This document shows, piece after piece, positions 1-14,177 of a DNA stretch of 64,000 nt; the first letter of the stretch is position 1, and each line of letters begins with the position of its first letter. The notes beneath the pieces are model-generated. The model saw nothing but the letters and a program-made list of their open reading frames with translations. It made no database searches and was not told the DNA's origin. This DNA comes from Auanema rhodensis (lineage: Eukaryota > Nematoda > Chromadorea > Rhabditida > Rhabditidae). The position numbers and the translations under genes were made by a program. Location of the stretch: NCBI GenBank assembly GCA_964057225.1, contig OZ059895.1:14623001-14687000 (forward strand). The letters run 5' to 3'.

Positions 1-548
1 TATATGAATCTGTTGGAAACAAAATAATAAAAAAATTATTTTACAGGTAATATGAACTAGTATCTATAACAGGAATTGTTTCCCTCACAGCACATTCATA
101 CAATTAAAAACCTCGCCATACAATGTTATATCTTGTCCAGTTTGAGAAAAAGCAGAAAGAGAGGATGGAAAAATCGTGGATTATGGGAGATAATTTCCGT
201 ACTGCTTCGTGATCTTTTTCAAATTGAGCATGCAATAGCTTTAAGATTGAGATAGATACCTTTAGTAAATTACTTTTCACATAAATATTGCTCGAAACGT
301 GCTCACCGATAGAAATTTTGCTTTTTTTGGATAGTTGAGTGAGTGAATAGGTTTAAATATTCTCCAAATATGAAAAAGTTAGCTCAGATATACTTTTTAA
401 TGCTCCGTCAGTTACGAAGCTCACTGAATTTTTGAAGTAAATCATGACCATACTCCTTTGAATGAGCTTGAAAGCTAAACAACTTTTTTATACAATGAAT
501 ACAAATATAAAAATATGAACGTACGAAAACGTATTCGCTTTACTATTC

Positions 549-1107
549 TTGTTACAATTTTCTAAACTATATATATCTCTGGAAGCGTCCCTCTTATATA
601 TATCTGAAGATTACTTATACTTTCGGCTGAGGTGTGTTGCAAATTCTTCTCGAACTTTGATAATACCATTGAACAAAGAGAGCAATTCGACGAGGCGCGA
701 TGGTATTAGAGTGATATTTCACTTTCTCTCTGAAATTAAGAATATTTTGAACTTCGGGAAATTTGACAAAGCTTCTCTTACATCCCTATTGCCTTGAAGA
801 TTTTGAAAAAGTGATGTTTGATTTAAGGATATTCTTTCTAAACTACACTTCTTCCAAACGAAGAAGTCTGGATATAGCATTCGAGTCAATACACAGAGAT
901 AAAGAAACTAATTCCCATATGATACCTCCATGTATCATGCCAGCTGCCAAATTGATAGATTGTTCGCAGATCTTACCATACGGCATCTTTGCTTTCTGCA
1001 AACGCTCTCCATATGTTGTGGTGGTTCTTCTTAATGAAGGCACGCTTATCAAATATACAGCAAATACAAAAAAAACAAGAATTAGAATGAATTATTTGAA
1101 TTTTTAA
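549..1107 (+). pseudogene. Possible decayed or mis-framed coding fragment
   Basis: Two open frames overlap here: one covers 549-797 and the other 763-1107. Both have protein-like composition (for example SEDYLYFRLRC in the first and FEKVMFDLRIFF in the second), but neither has a convincing start. A single protein would need either a frameshift near 763-797 or an intron from about 703 to 799, with a poor acceptor CTTGAAG. The strand-order-residue pattern faintly recalls the PH-like part of Ulp/SENP proteases, but this is a guess. It could be a pseudogene, a real exon pair, or chance. I do not recognise the family. Confidence 0.2.
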
Positions 1108-1292
1108 AAATACAAGCAAGTTATTGAGAAACAAAATTTATATTCATAAGAAAATTTGTGCACAATTCGTATTAAACGGCCAAAAATACAAATTTATCTA
1201 TACCACATTATATTAGTTATATTATAAAACTGTGTTTTAGGAAACGGTAGTTAAGAAGTATATATCAATACGATTAGTGAAATATCAGTTTT

Positions 1293-2763
1293 TTACAATA
1301 AGAAATAATCATCCTTGCTTTGGGAATTCTCTAAGTTTCCAGGAGAGTTTATCATAATTTTTTCATCTTGTTCAGATGGCCTTGTTGTTCGATGATATGT
1401 ACAATTAGCTTCCTGCAAAAAGAATAACAACAGAAATATATTTAAAGCCAAATAAACTGTTTACCATAGGTATATTTCGTGTCTGAGACCATTGTTTATC
1501 ATTGAACATTTGTACAACATCATATTGTAAGTTTAGGGCTGTAACTACACGACTCAAATTCATTGCAACTGAAAAAAAAAACTTTTTTTTCTGAGCATAT
1601 ATGAGCATTTGATTTACCGTGCGCAATATCCTCATGAGCAGCACAATCTTTCAGCCGATTCATGATTCGATCTACGACGTCAGTTATTATATTTACACGA
1701 TGAAGTTCTCTCCAAAATGATACAGGATCTGAAATTGATGACAAAATAATTAGATTTAAAGCTTATTTTTCTCATTACCAATATGTAACAAATTCATAAA
1801 TTGTTGATCAGGGGAATTGATCATACTAGAAAAATCACCGATTCCTAAATCATACGTGATTGTAGTATTATTATTATTATTTAAAATATTGCTATGCGGA
1901 ACATTTTCTGCTGGGAAAATAGATACAGTCCCGCTATCTAAGTTAGATATACTATTAGGACTTAGGAAAAAGGTGTTGCCTGAATAACTTCCTATAATTC
2001 AGTAAATAAGTAGATAAATAAATAAATAAAATACTATACCAATAGGAATGGAAAGTGATGGTAGAGGTACAGGAGTCTCATTAAAAGCGGAATGCTTTGA
2101 TTTCGATCTCAAATATTCGTACGTAATTTGTAAACGAAGAATATATTTTTACCTTAAATCAGATGGTCGGCCTTTCATATGATTTCGGCTTTGGCATTTC
2201 AAAGAACAAAAATCTTGATGATTAAAATAGTCAATCAATCCAAGTTCCATTAACATTCTGTAATTGGGTAATATAATGATTTAATGAATGTTTTACCTGA
2301 TGCTTCGCTTTCCTACGCGAATACTGCCTTTCCAATCTTTTTGTCTATCTTTACAAGCTCTGATGGTAAAATCTTTTGGGCTAACCATGTCAGTAGTGCC
2401 ATCTATCTGTATACAATGCTGATGTATTCCAGGACAAAGAAACATTCGAAAATGTAATTTTCCTGTCAACATTCCACATGTTACCTGTAAAATACGAATA
2501 AAAACAAAATTATACAAATGAAAAAAATTTGTATACATCAAGCACATCATCTGATCGGAATTGATGATGATTAGAACTAATGGGAGAAGCTGTTCGGAAT
2601 TTCAACTAAAATTTTAATATTAATCTACCGTATGCTATTTTAGTAATTAAATTCGAACCTCAAGTATATCTGATTGTGGAGCATCATTTTCTTCGAGCGA
2701 GTTTCTTCTAGATCTATCCAATGGCTCCGTTTTCACCAAAAATGGTGGATTCCATAAACTCAT
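1293..2763 (-). CDS. gmeb: GMEB-family SAND-domain DNA-binding protein
   Basis: Eight exons (2763-2659, 2484-2297, 2257-2153, 2107-2040, 1991-1779, 1728-1618, 1568-1465, 1412-1293) join in frame to 337 residues. Residues about 36-110 form a SAND domain, seen as VTCG, CPGI..HCIQ, VSPKDF and the DNA-contacting KDWKGSIRVG motif. It is followed by the GMEB-type continuation LMELGLIDYFNHQDFC with a Cys-x3-Cys pair. The N-terminus holds a KTEP sequence; the C-terminal half is Asn/Ser-rich and then probably helical. GMEB proteins are nuclear and bind CGTC-type sites to modulate transcription. The ATG lies one base after TATTTTTCAG, suggesting trans-splicing or a UTR exon. It lies 482 bases downstream of the RING gene on the same strand. 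Family assignment is firm; which paralogue is not. Confidence 0.85.
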
Positions 2764-3245
2764 ACTGAAAAATAGTTTGACGTGAGAAAAGAAAATTCCA
2801 CACGTGTAACTTCAAATTTCAACAAAAATCATTTGAAATCCACGTTTATGCCATGAAGCGTTCTTTTGATTAGAAATTAGCATACGAAATGAGATATTCT
2901 AATTAGTATATTTACTATTTTACTGATAAACGCACAGAAATAAATAACATAAATTTCTACTATAAATCAAAGAATATTATTGTTTATGAATTTTAATTAT
3001 TATTATTGTTGTTGTTGTTGTTAAAACTTAAGTTGCTTTGTAAGCATTGCTTCTTATAATCTATTTTACTTATACATGTTCTTAATTAAAGTTTATTGTG
3101 AATTAATAGAAATAAGATGTTAATATTACAATTTGGTTTAATAATTGAAGTAAGATCACAGATAACAACAGTAAGGCTTAGTTCATACTTTCTCATCTCA
3201 GAGACCATAAAGTGGAGATCTTCATCCAGCTGTAGTTTCTGGCAA
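2764..3245. other. Non-coding spacer between RING and SAND genes
   Basis: The spacer separates two same-strand (minus) genes. It contains short AT-rich tracts, a GTT repeat near 3007-3021, and a splice-acceptor-like CTATTTTTCAG just before the SAND gene ATG. No supported gene is present. The spacing would permit, but does not prove, an operon. Confidence 0.5.
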
Positions 3246-4019
3246 TTATCTGGGCATCTTGGATGCCACTTTGTTGTATGGTTCATGAGAAACCATTAAT
3301 GGCTGATTGTGTGATCTTTGATCCAGGTGCTTTCTATTCACAAGATGAGCTGGTGGAGGAATTCGTCGAACGAACTGAAGCGTTCAATGTATTCTTAAAC
3401 ATGTATTGTGCAAAAATCTTACAATGCTCTTTCTGATGATGGCTTCATCTGTGTCTGGTTCGAAGTACTGAAATCTCAAGACTCGTCCTCGGCAGAGAAT
3501 ACATCTTATCACCACACCATCAGTAACAACACTATCATCCTTAAGAACATATGATTGCATTAAGCTGTTTGTATCATTATTGATATACCAATAATGAGTT
3601 TATGACGATAGTAGCTGAGCAACTTCGGCATGTAGCATGATGTCCACAAGGCTGAGCAACACATGTTGCTTCCCGTTCCATGCAAATTGAACATTCCTCT
3701 CCGACAGGAACGGGTGGAAGTATTTCCTTAGCACACGAATCAATTAATCTTTTCTAAATGAAATTATAAGATGAGAAGCATGTTGTTTTCAACATCTCAC
3801 CATTCGGAGTATTCTATCTACTCTCATAAACATATGCAAACGTGGACATTTTCCGAACAGATAAGCTTCAACGTTCGGTATTCTATCTCCATTGTCCAGA
3901 AGTCTTGTATTACAATCTTCAATAATTCTACCTTCCAAATTTTTGTACAAATCCTGTCTATTGATACATCCAAAGTATTTTCTAATGCGTGTATAAGTAC
4001 GTTTGAGTAAATCCAACAT
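3246..4019 (-). CDS. RING-finger protein (putative E3 ubiquitin ligase)
   Basis: Four exons (4019-3801, 3753-3589, 3539-3423, 3374-3246) give 209 residues. A C3HC4-like RING starts near residue 94: CSIC, then PCGHHATCRSC, and the last zinc pair CILC about 30 residues later, so the loop before that pair is longer than usual. The stretch before the RING is basic and helical (LLKRTYTRIRKY) with scattered cysteines. RING proteins usually recruit E2 enzymes and ubiquitinate substrates; no substrate can be inferred. The start was chosen because ATG falls two bases after ATTATTTCAG, which fits a trans-splice acceptor. A longer upstream frame with a hydrophobic start at 4232 was not used, because it runs through that acceptor. 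The exact subfamily is not recognised. Confidence 0.75.
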
Positions 4020-4350
4020 TTCTGAAATAATTGAAACTTCTGATGCAATTTGATGTTCGACAGATTCAACGTATATATTCGTTGATAGATTCACACAGAT
4101 AATACTGTAATTCTCGTTAATATTTTTTATGTTTCCATTAAATATATGTATATACAAACATATAATTATTTTCTTTGAAGAGAAAAAAAGAAGAAGAAGA
4201 AAAAACTTGGCGAATGATGCTTTAGGGTTCATCTTTTATGAAATTTCGATGATGATGTTGATGAAAGATGAACAAACAACTTGATTTAGATTCGATATTA
4301 TCGTAGCGTAGTCAATTTCAAAGTCCAAAATATTAAATCAATCATGTCTA

Positions 4351-4395
4351 GTAAGTAGTAATAGTTAACTAATTTAGTTAACTATTACTACTTAC
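4351..4395. repeat. Perfect 20-bp inverted repeat with 5-base loop
   Basis: The left arm 4351-4370 and right arm 4376-4395 are exact reverse complements around the loop AATTT. The arms begin GTAAGTAGTA and end with its complement. It lies upstream of the RING gene, in non-coding DNA. It could form a DNA cruciform or an RNA hairpin, or be the relic of a small inverted-repeat element. Confidence 0.85.
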
Positions 4396-5853
4396 ATGAA
4401 AAAAAAATTTAAACATTTTTTGAATTTTACACAAAATTTTGAATTTGAAAAAAAAAAAAACAGACGAGTTTTCAACTGAATGCTGTGCAAAAGATGATAT
4501 TTCTGAGTAAAATCATGAAGTTGATAAACTGTGATCATTGACCATTATATAGGAATCTATTTTGTTTTTTTTTTTTTTAATTTTTCAAAATATTTATCCG
4601 AACATCTCAAACGGTACTAAACTCTTGGAAACTATTATGTAGAATTGAAGAAGATAAGAACTATACAAAGCAAACGAAACTTGCTTTTAGATGCCGTTTG
4701 ACTAGACGGGCGATAAACTTCTCATCATGAGAACTTGATAATGAGGCGGCTATTGATGAATGAAGTATTCAAAAGAAAACTAATAGGATTTATGAATATA
4801 AAACAGTAACATATCTTAATTGAAATAAGATTAATGTACTTATAGATAGTGAAATATGTCTTGATTCATCATTCAAAAGTGTCAATGTTGAAAGAGTTGC
4901 AACATGAGAAAGCTTTATAACTTGATAATCATCTTCGAATATCAGTATTATTCAAAATGATAGAATTAATACATATTTGTATGGAAAAAAAGAATTGTAT
5001 TCAAAAATCATATAAGGAAGAAGACGATCACGCTACATCAGCGGTAAAGAGAATGGAAATGAGAATGTTCTCCTCGAACACATTACTATGTTTTCAAATT
5101 TCTTTCATAAAAGGTTATACTGCTTATTCATTCCCATCTTTCTTGTTGTTTTTTTTTTCGTTTAAATGTCTAATTATTAATATTTTGATTATAATGACTA
5201 ATAATATACGTAGATTATTCAGCTTTTTAACCTTTTTTTAGTTCATTTACGTATTTCATTCAGAACTTTTTTCAGGAAAAACTCCAACATGATGAACATG
5301 CTAAACCTTTTTATGTTTGTAAAGTTTAAACTCAATACTTTTCCAATGACTCATTTCAACACATTCAATATCTTTAGCAATTTTTGTTCCAGAATTTATG
5401 ACTTATGTTCTAAATTTATAATTTTTTTATTTCGTTGGAGGAGTGAAAAGTGATGGAGGTGGTACGTGAAGACGGAAAGAGATCTCAATGATGTGACACC
5501 GTCAGTAAATGATGTGAAATTTTAATTTTATAACAAAGTGCATACTAAAAATAGTTTTTTTTTAAAAATATTTTATATAAATAAAAAAAGAATAAATATC
5601 AATATATATATATATTGTATATTATCATTTTTTTATGTTTTAAAGAGGTTAGATGAAAAGAGACGACGCAATTTAACAGACAATGGCGACGAGAAAGTGA
5701 TATATGTATGTATGACGTCGACAGGATGTGAAATGAAAACATAGTCATGTAGGAAGTTGCGATCAAAGTTGATCAAAACGTTATAAGAAGAAGAAGAAGT
5801 TATAGATAGATAGATAGATAGATATAGGTATGAAAACCTTGAAAAATGGAACC

Positions 5854-5885
5854 CTTTCTCTCTCTTTCTCTCTCTCTCTCTCTCT
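5854..5885. repeat. CT-rich microsatellite
   Basis: About 32 bases of CT dinucleotides with two interruptions, just after a short GATA tetranucleotide repeat at about 5805-5822. Confidence 0.9.
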
Positions 5886-6133
5886 TAGCCCTGAACTAAA
5901 TAGTATTTATTCATTTAGAGTGTTGTCTTCATCTGATACTTTCCCATGTTCCTTGGAATACTGAATTTCGACAAATTTCAAATATGTATGATGACTAACT
6001 ATGTGAAAGTTAGTTTGAGTTGTTAGCTAACTATATCAACTAAATATAAATTGATAATTTGGTTTTGTTTTTTTGGATTTTACACAGCGTGCATAAAGGA
6101 AAAGTAGAGCACATGCAATCTTAGGATAAGTAA

Positions 6134-6167
6134 TCTCTCTCTCTCTCTCTCTCTCTTTCTTCTCTGT
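6134..6167. repeat. CT microsatellite
   Basis: CT dinucleotide tract with an almost pure core of about 25 bases. Read in reverse it gives an artefactual Arg-Glu repeat frame. Confidence 0.9.
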
Positions 6168-6417
6168 CCCTCTTTAGGAAATCTAAACAATAATAGTTCA
6201 AGTGTTTCATTTTTATATTAAAAACTATGAAAACATAGATCAAAATACTAAAAATAAGTTGTATTAATGTCGTCATTACTGAGTATATCTGATGATCATT
6301 GTGACATGAATTCAAATTTAATTGTACCAGATATCCGTATATAAGCTGGAAGGAGGAGGCTGACAGGCTGAATGCTCAAGCACAACAACCATGTCGATGA
6401 CGTTTGTGTTGCTGATG

Positions 6418-6420
<3 letters not shown>

Positions 6421-6472
<52 letters not shown>
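6421..6472. repeat. CT microsatellite, about 50 bp
   Basis: Nearly pure CT repeat, one of the longest in the left half of the window. The Ser-Leu frame across it is an artefact of the repeat. Confidence 0.95.
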
Positions 6473-7100
6473 GTGCTACTTCTTGGGAGGGTGGAGGATA
6501 AAGAAGATAAGCAATGTGGGTTCTGGAGTGTGGGTGTCGTATGGAATCAGATCACATCCTCCTTTTGTTCGTTCTGCCCATTCTCCTCAGCATCCTCCCT
6601 GGCATCATGTCTCATTGTATTAGCTAATGGTGTTTAGTTATTTTGCTCTCACTTTCTTTTACCTCATCTTTGCATAAACTGCTAAAACTTGGCTCATTTT
6701 CGTCATCACTTCAAATCTTATAGGTCATTTCCACATGGCTGATTTTTCCCAGCTTGCTTCTCAGCATTCTAGCTTTAAGCTCTATGTATGTGTTACTACC
6801 ACCTTGCAAGTCATTGAATCCATCGTACCTACGAGAAAGTAAACGTTGTATCTTGATCATCTAGCCGTCATCCTATTTCCATGAATGTCATTTAGCTGCA
6901 TATCGGAGTATTGGACCTTTCGTTTGGTCTATGAATTTTTCAAACATTTGACCCGTCTTTGACGTCATTACATTAAAATGTGCACACACATTCATACTTC
7001 ATATCATCCGAATAAGTATATTGTATCATATCGTATTGTACGATTATGATTTTCAATGAATTCATGTATATTAAGAGGGAGAATGAGAGGGAATGGTTCG

Positions 7101-7102
<2 letters not shown>

Positions 7103-7131
<29 letters not shown>
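7103..7131. repeat. GA microsatellite
   Basis: Pure GA repeat of about 29 bases upstream of the neuropeptide gene, on the opposite polarity to the CT tracts at 5.8-6.5 kb. Confidence 0.9.
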
Positions 7132-7133
<2 letters not shown>

Positions 7134-7518
7134 CACGGAGAGAAATTGTGAAAGAAAGCTCCGGACTTCGTATCAGCTTCTCATAGTCGTGTTGTACTTC
7201 AGCTATCATTATTTGTATCTTCTCTTAACTTACTCATATATCTAATATATACATTTTTGCAGATAATGCAATACAGTTTTGGCGCAATTAGTCTTCAACC
7301 AACATTTTCTACACTTCGAGGTATATAGTTAGCATAATTAGTAAGGTAAATAAAATAGTTTATAGTTCGATTGAATGTATTACTCGTAATTATCATACTT
7401 TACGCTGTAAAAGATGTTCAAGCAGGCCCACATTTTGTTGCACTTCGTTCGGAATCATCGAATAACTGTCGAGTTAGTTCAATAATGACATATTACAAAA
7501 ACTTTAAATTATATTCAG

Positions 7519-8155
7519 GTTTATTCAAAACCAGCCTTACATGAAGCTCTTGATAGAATTTGTTCAATGTGCCACGAGATGTTTTCCCATAACCGTCCAA
7601 ATATGAGAGCAGAATGCCGATCAAAATGCTTCAGAAATGAGCATTTTCGGTAAGATATTTACATATAATTAAGTTAAAAATAATATATTTTATTCTTGTA
7701 GATTATATAATAATTTTTAAAAATATTCTTAATATATTTAAAAGTTTGAGTTAAATATTGAAAAGATAGTTAAGCTTCAGTATCATATAGGATTAAAAGT
7801 AATAACATTTCTGCTCAATAACTCACTATGGCTTATATTTATCTGATTCAACTTTGAACATACACAAAAATAGTACTGAAAATGCTTATATACAACCGTT
7901 TATCTCTGATTCTCAAATAAAAATGAGTTTTAACCATGTTTACGTGCTTTCACGTGTGTTATTCTAATGACGTTGAAACGCTTTTGTCAGCTAATCCGCA
8001 TGCCAGAAAAGCATTTATTTCTTTTCAAGACAAGCCATTTCTAATCTAAATAGTAAAACTTTTTTTTTTCTAATTTCAGGGGATGTTTGAGTGTATTTGC
8101 TCCAGGTATATCAGTGAACATGTTTGGTGCAGCAGGACATCCCGGATCCGGATAA
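7519..8155 (+). CDS. CHH/ion-transport-peptide-type neuropeptide (3' exons, 5' incomplete)
   Basis: Two exons (7519-7649 and 8080-8155) join in frame and encode 68 residues plus stop. They match the crustacean hyperglycaemic hormone / ion transport peptide superfamily: VYSKPALHEALDRICSMC corresponds to the family's VYD..LDRIC..C stretch, followed by EC, SKC and RGC. Five of the six conserved cysteines are present. The first, normally three residues before VY, must lie in an upstream exon with the signal peptide; I could not find one that joins in phase 0. The peptide ends GISVNMFG..GHPGSG, so a terminal Gly could allow amidation. Members are secreted peptide hormones controlling water, ion or metabolic balance in arthropods; nematode relatives are known but their role is less clear. 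Confidence 0.75.
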
Positions 8156-8982
8156 TTGTATTTCATCTTGTATTATTATGTTTTTATTTGGCTAAAAATA
8201 GAATTACGGGTTTTTAATCGTTTTATTTTTTATTTAAAAAAAAAAAATATATATATATATATATTGTTCAAATTTTATATACTATACCCTATAATTTTAA
8301 TAGTATAAAATAATAAAAAAAATTAATAAACAGTTAATAGAAAAAAAAATTGAGAAAAAAACCAGTTTTTTTCGAGCTACGTATGTATGTTCAATCATAT
8401 CAAATAATGATAAATGCCCCTTAATTCATCATAAATATTATAGAAAAGAAATGATCATTTTTCAAATTTCTTAATTAATCTTTCATAATGTAAAAGAAAA
8501 TAAAAGAAAAGAATAAAGAAATTCTTTTTATCTAAAAATTAAAAGTTTTTTTTTATAAAATTATATAAATAAAATAAAATTATATATAGTATATATAGTA
8601 TATAGTATATATAAATAAATAGAAATATCTTCTTTTCTTTTATTTTCTGCTTTTTGTTGTTGTTGTTGTTTTTTTTTTTGAGAACATAAACGAACAACGA
8701 GGTTAAGCAATGAGATGCTCTTCTGTTCCTACTCTACATGTATTAGAAAGATTAGCATCTGTTTCATATGTATTTATAGAATTATTTAGATTTTTAGTAA
8801 AGAAAAAAATAAAAATAAAAGGATATCTTTAGAAATATTAAATATAAATGTTATATATTTAACTATATTGTAGTTTATAGAAAACCCTTTTTTTTTCGTA
8901 AACTTTTAATTAATTATGTGTAATTCTTTGAATCTTTTTATTTATTTGAAAAAAGAATGTATTGTTTAATGATTAAAATACA

Positions 8983-9008
8983 AGAGAGAGATATATATAG
9001 AGAGAGAT

Positions 9009-9058
<50 letters not shown>
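8983..9058. repeat. GA microsatellite with TA interruptions
   Basis: GA repeat of about 75 bases, interrupted near its start by ATATATATAG and by GATA units. It has a pure core of more than 35 bases. Confidence 0.95.
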
Positions 9059-9059
<1 letters not shown>

Positions 9060-9237
9060 TTAGTAAGTATAGTACAGGTGAGAAAAGAATGAATTACATC
9101 TCGTAACTGATGGAATTTTTGTGGAAAAAAGTTCTTTCACTGGAATTCTTGGCTTTAAAAGTTTTTTTTTGTTTTATTTGGTATTGAAATATCATCATAT
9201 ATGACATGTATTAGAATGTTCATCTTTGAATATCTTC

Positions 9238-9275
9238 CCCCCCCCCACCATCCTTCTCTCTCTCTTTCTCTCTCT
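9238..9275. repeat. C10 homopolymer followed by CT tract
   Basis: About ten consecutive C residues followed within ten bases by a CT-rich tract. The pair occurs again several times between 53 and 61 kb. Confidence 0.85.
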
Positions 9276-10847
9276 TCTACTTCGTCGTCTGTGATGACCA
9301 GACTGGTCTTATCAAGATAATTAAGCCAAAACCACGTGTTGTCCATGTGTATTTTTTCTGATTTCTAGAAAACAAATAAGGAAATCACTTGCTTCCGAGT
9401 AACTACATCGAATTACAAAGATTGTTGAACATAAATCATTTTTGAATAGTTTACATCTTCCTTAAACTTATATTTAACTAGATTTATCTTTTAAACTTTT
9501 TTCTTTTAAAACTTTGTACATGAAACAATAAATGATTGAGTATTTTTCATTTCTTATATGGTAAATCTTATAAACTTTGGGAGAAAAAATACAGAAACTA
9601 TGCTGGAACCATGTATGTGATCAGCAGATCAGAATCACACACACACACATACTGAAACTCAATTGACGATATCCAAGAAGGCTGAAAGCTGGGATAAAGC
9701 AATAATTTTTGATAAAATATTCCTTTTTTTCAGAAGATATTGAGCTCAATTAGATGATATTTCATTGATCAGATCCGTTTATTCAGATGGAAATGAGATA
9801 AAATGGTTTTATTGATAGGAAATGCCATGTGCTGATGATGTTAGTTGTCTAGAAATACATATCTGGGGTCTGTGAATTCTCAATATATCTGAATTTTCTT
9901 TCCAGTTCTGTTCTTGTTGGCCTTTATTCTGAGATAATTTATCAATGTCAGTTCGTTCAGCAACCTAACCAAGCCTACTTCTCCTTCGAATTCACATTCT
10001 TCTCAGGTGTCTGCTATTTCTGCTGATTCTCTTGTTGCTGTTAGCATTGCTGCTGATGTGTCTGCTGATGCTGCTACTGCTGCTGCTGATGTTGCTGCGT
10101 TTTCTTCAAATGCATCTCTCATCTGAAGTCCTGACAACTCATGGCGACAACTATGATGGCGTGGCTGATGATGACGAGATGTTCAATCGACCACAATACT
10201 CTCCATTAAAATAAATTTTACTACCAACTGCATCCGTCATTTGCTGCGTTCATGTCGTTGTCACTGTCGTCGTCACGGATTTCTGTATTTACAACGTGTC
10301 GATGAAATCGTCCAACTCTACTTCACGTGGTTTACTTATAACAAGAAGATAATGAACTGCATCAGTTCTTTTAGTAAATTGGGAACAAAAATGTATTTGC
10401 AAATCTGCATACCGTCTTTTCGTGTTAGAAAAGAAGTTTCAAATTTGATATTTCATCGAACAACTACATCTGTCATGTCGGACACCGCTCACGAATCAGT
10501 TTGTTGCCAAAAAAACTATCTTTCGGTCTACCGAGCAATTTAGCCTGAAACTTAACTTCAGCTCAGCCTTATTACACGCAGAATCAAGGTAAGGTATGGT
10601 TATCCGTTATAGCTGTCTCAAAGATTCCGAAGAAGGCTCCATCGTTGAGCCGACCTGATTGTCTACTTCTGGAGACAAATGTCAATTAATTATCAATATA
10701 CGCAAATAGGCGTAGCCGTGTGATTCCACTTTCATTGAAACGTAGTTCAATTCAGCGCCGACTGATTGAACCCTCATCACGTGAAGAATGTTGGACGTGG
10801 ACGGAGATGACGACAATGTCTCACAGAAAGTTGGATAGACATAGAGA

Positions 10848-10874
10848 GGGTGGGGATGGGGCTGATGGGCTGGG
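10848..10874 (+). other. G-quadruplex-forming motif
   Basis: Five runs of three or four G are separated by one to five bases (GGG-T-GGGG-AT-GGGG-CTGAT-GGG-CT-GGG). This fits the G3N1-7 rule. It is followed by more G runs (GGG, GGGGG) up to about 10895. It lies 0.85 kb upstream of the tdo-2 start in an otherwise AT-rich genome. Confidence 0.8.
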
Positions 10875-11737
10875 TCTGAGAGTTGGGTTGGGGGCAGCCC
10901 ATTTCTGGCTGGTAGTCTATCGTCTTACCCAGCCCTAAATCTACCCATTGCCATATAAATATATTATCTAGATATTGATAATGGTTATATATACGGGTCT
11001 AGATGCCTGTATATGTGCCAGTGTGTATGGGACATCGGAGCTGTGCGTGTGCTCCTCCTTCACGACCTACTTATCCCGGACGACGTTCAGTGCTGTGCTG
11101 CCGATGTGTTCTGCTTGGAACGCCAACTCAATCAAACCTGTCGCATAATCTGCAGCTGATTCCGAGCTGATTGTTGTTCAACAATCTAGTAAACGGCATA
11201 AACGTTCTTTAGTTTGTCATCTTCTCCTACTTTCCAATCATTTTTTGTCATAAATTTCTTGATGAAACCCTCGTCGTCGTACGTCCATTTCTGTTCATCT
11301 ATATCATTATCTTAATGAAAACTGATTGCTGCTGATTGCTGACCATTTTAAACTCTTTCTGCTAAGCGTTGGTTTTGGGGATAGCCCTATCGTCCTATCA
11401 AGGAACTACCGCAATTGTTGTTCCAAATACGGTAGTACTTGAAGATGGACGTCCAAGGGAACAGCATAGGTATGTCTATCCCAACTTTGATAATCTTCAA
11501 ACCTGATTCCCCCTTCGTCACTTCCTTCTCCATCTATATGGCTTGGTTCATCTCATTCTCAGATACTCCATCTCTTCATACTGGATGAAGATGGTTTTTT
11601 CTTTTTTTTTTAGTTTCAATTTGTCTTTTGCCGTCCAATCACTGATTGTGTTTTTCGTCTCCTTTTTTGTCATTTTACGAGAAAAAATATGCATTTAATA
11701 GGACCAACATATCAGTCACATTGACATAATATTCAGA

Positions 11738-14177
<2,440 letters not shown>

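Larger units (their letters stand above)
4020..7518. other. Gene-poor AT-rich region
   Basis: About 3.5 kb without a supported gene. It holds a perfect 20-bp inverted repeat (4351-4395), poly-A/T runs, TA and GATA short repeats near 5800, and four CT or GA microsatellites. The first exon or exons of the neuropeptide gene at 7519 (signal peptide and first cysteine) should lie here but could not be found. Confidence 0.5.
8156..11737. other. Non-coding region upstream of tdo-2
   Basis: About 3.6 kb with no supported gene. From 8160 to 8990 it is extremely AT-rich with TA runs. It then holds GA and CT microsatellites, a C10 tract (about 9238-9247), a CA run (9638-9649), an imperfect GCT/GCTGAT-rich stretch (10015-10095), and a relatively GC-rich part (10640-11200) with a G-quadruplex motif and a TATA-like CCATATAAATA near 10950. 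The last part is the likely tdo-2 promoter. Confidence 0.5.

Noticed and set aside
3086-3286. Minus-strand frame of 66 codons
   Set aside because: It overlaps the last exon of the RING gene in another frame, and that gene's stop at 3246 is well supported.
3789-4232. Longer upstream start for the RING gene with a hydrophobic N-terminus
   Set aside because: The added part crosses a clear ATTATTTCAG acceptor directly before a better ATG, and is made of A/T-rich low-complexity codons.
6121-6315. Frame with Arg-Glu repeat
   Set aside because: It is a microsatellite read-through, as are the Ser-Leu frames elsewhere.
10032-10543. Leu-rich and Cys-rich frames on the plus strand
   Set aside because: The first follows a GCT/CTG-rich stretch; the second has no splice context or family resemblance.
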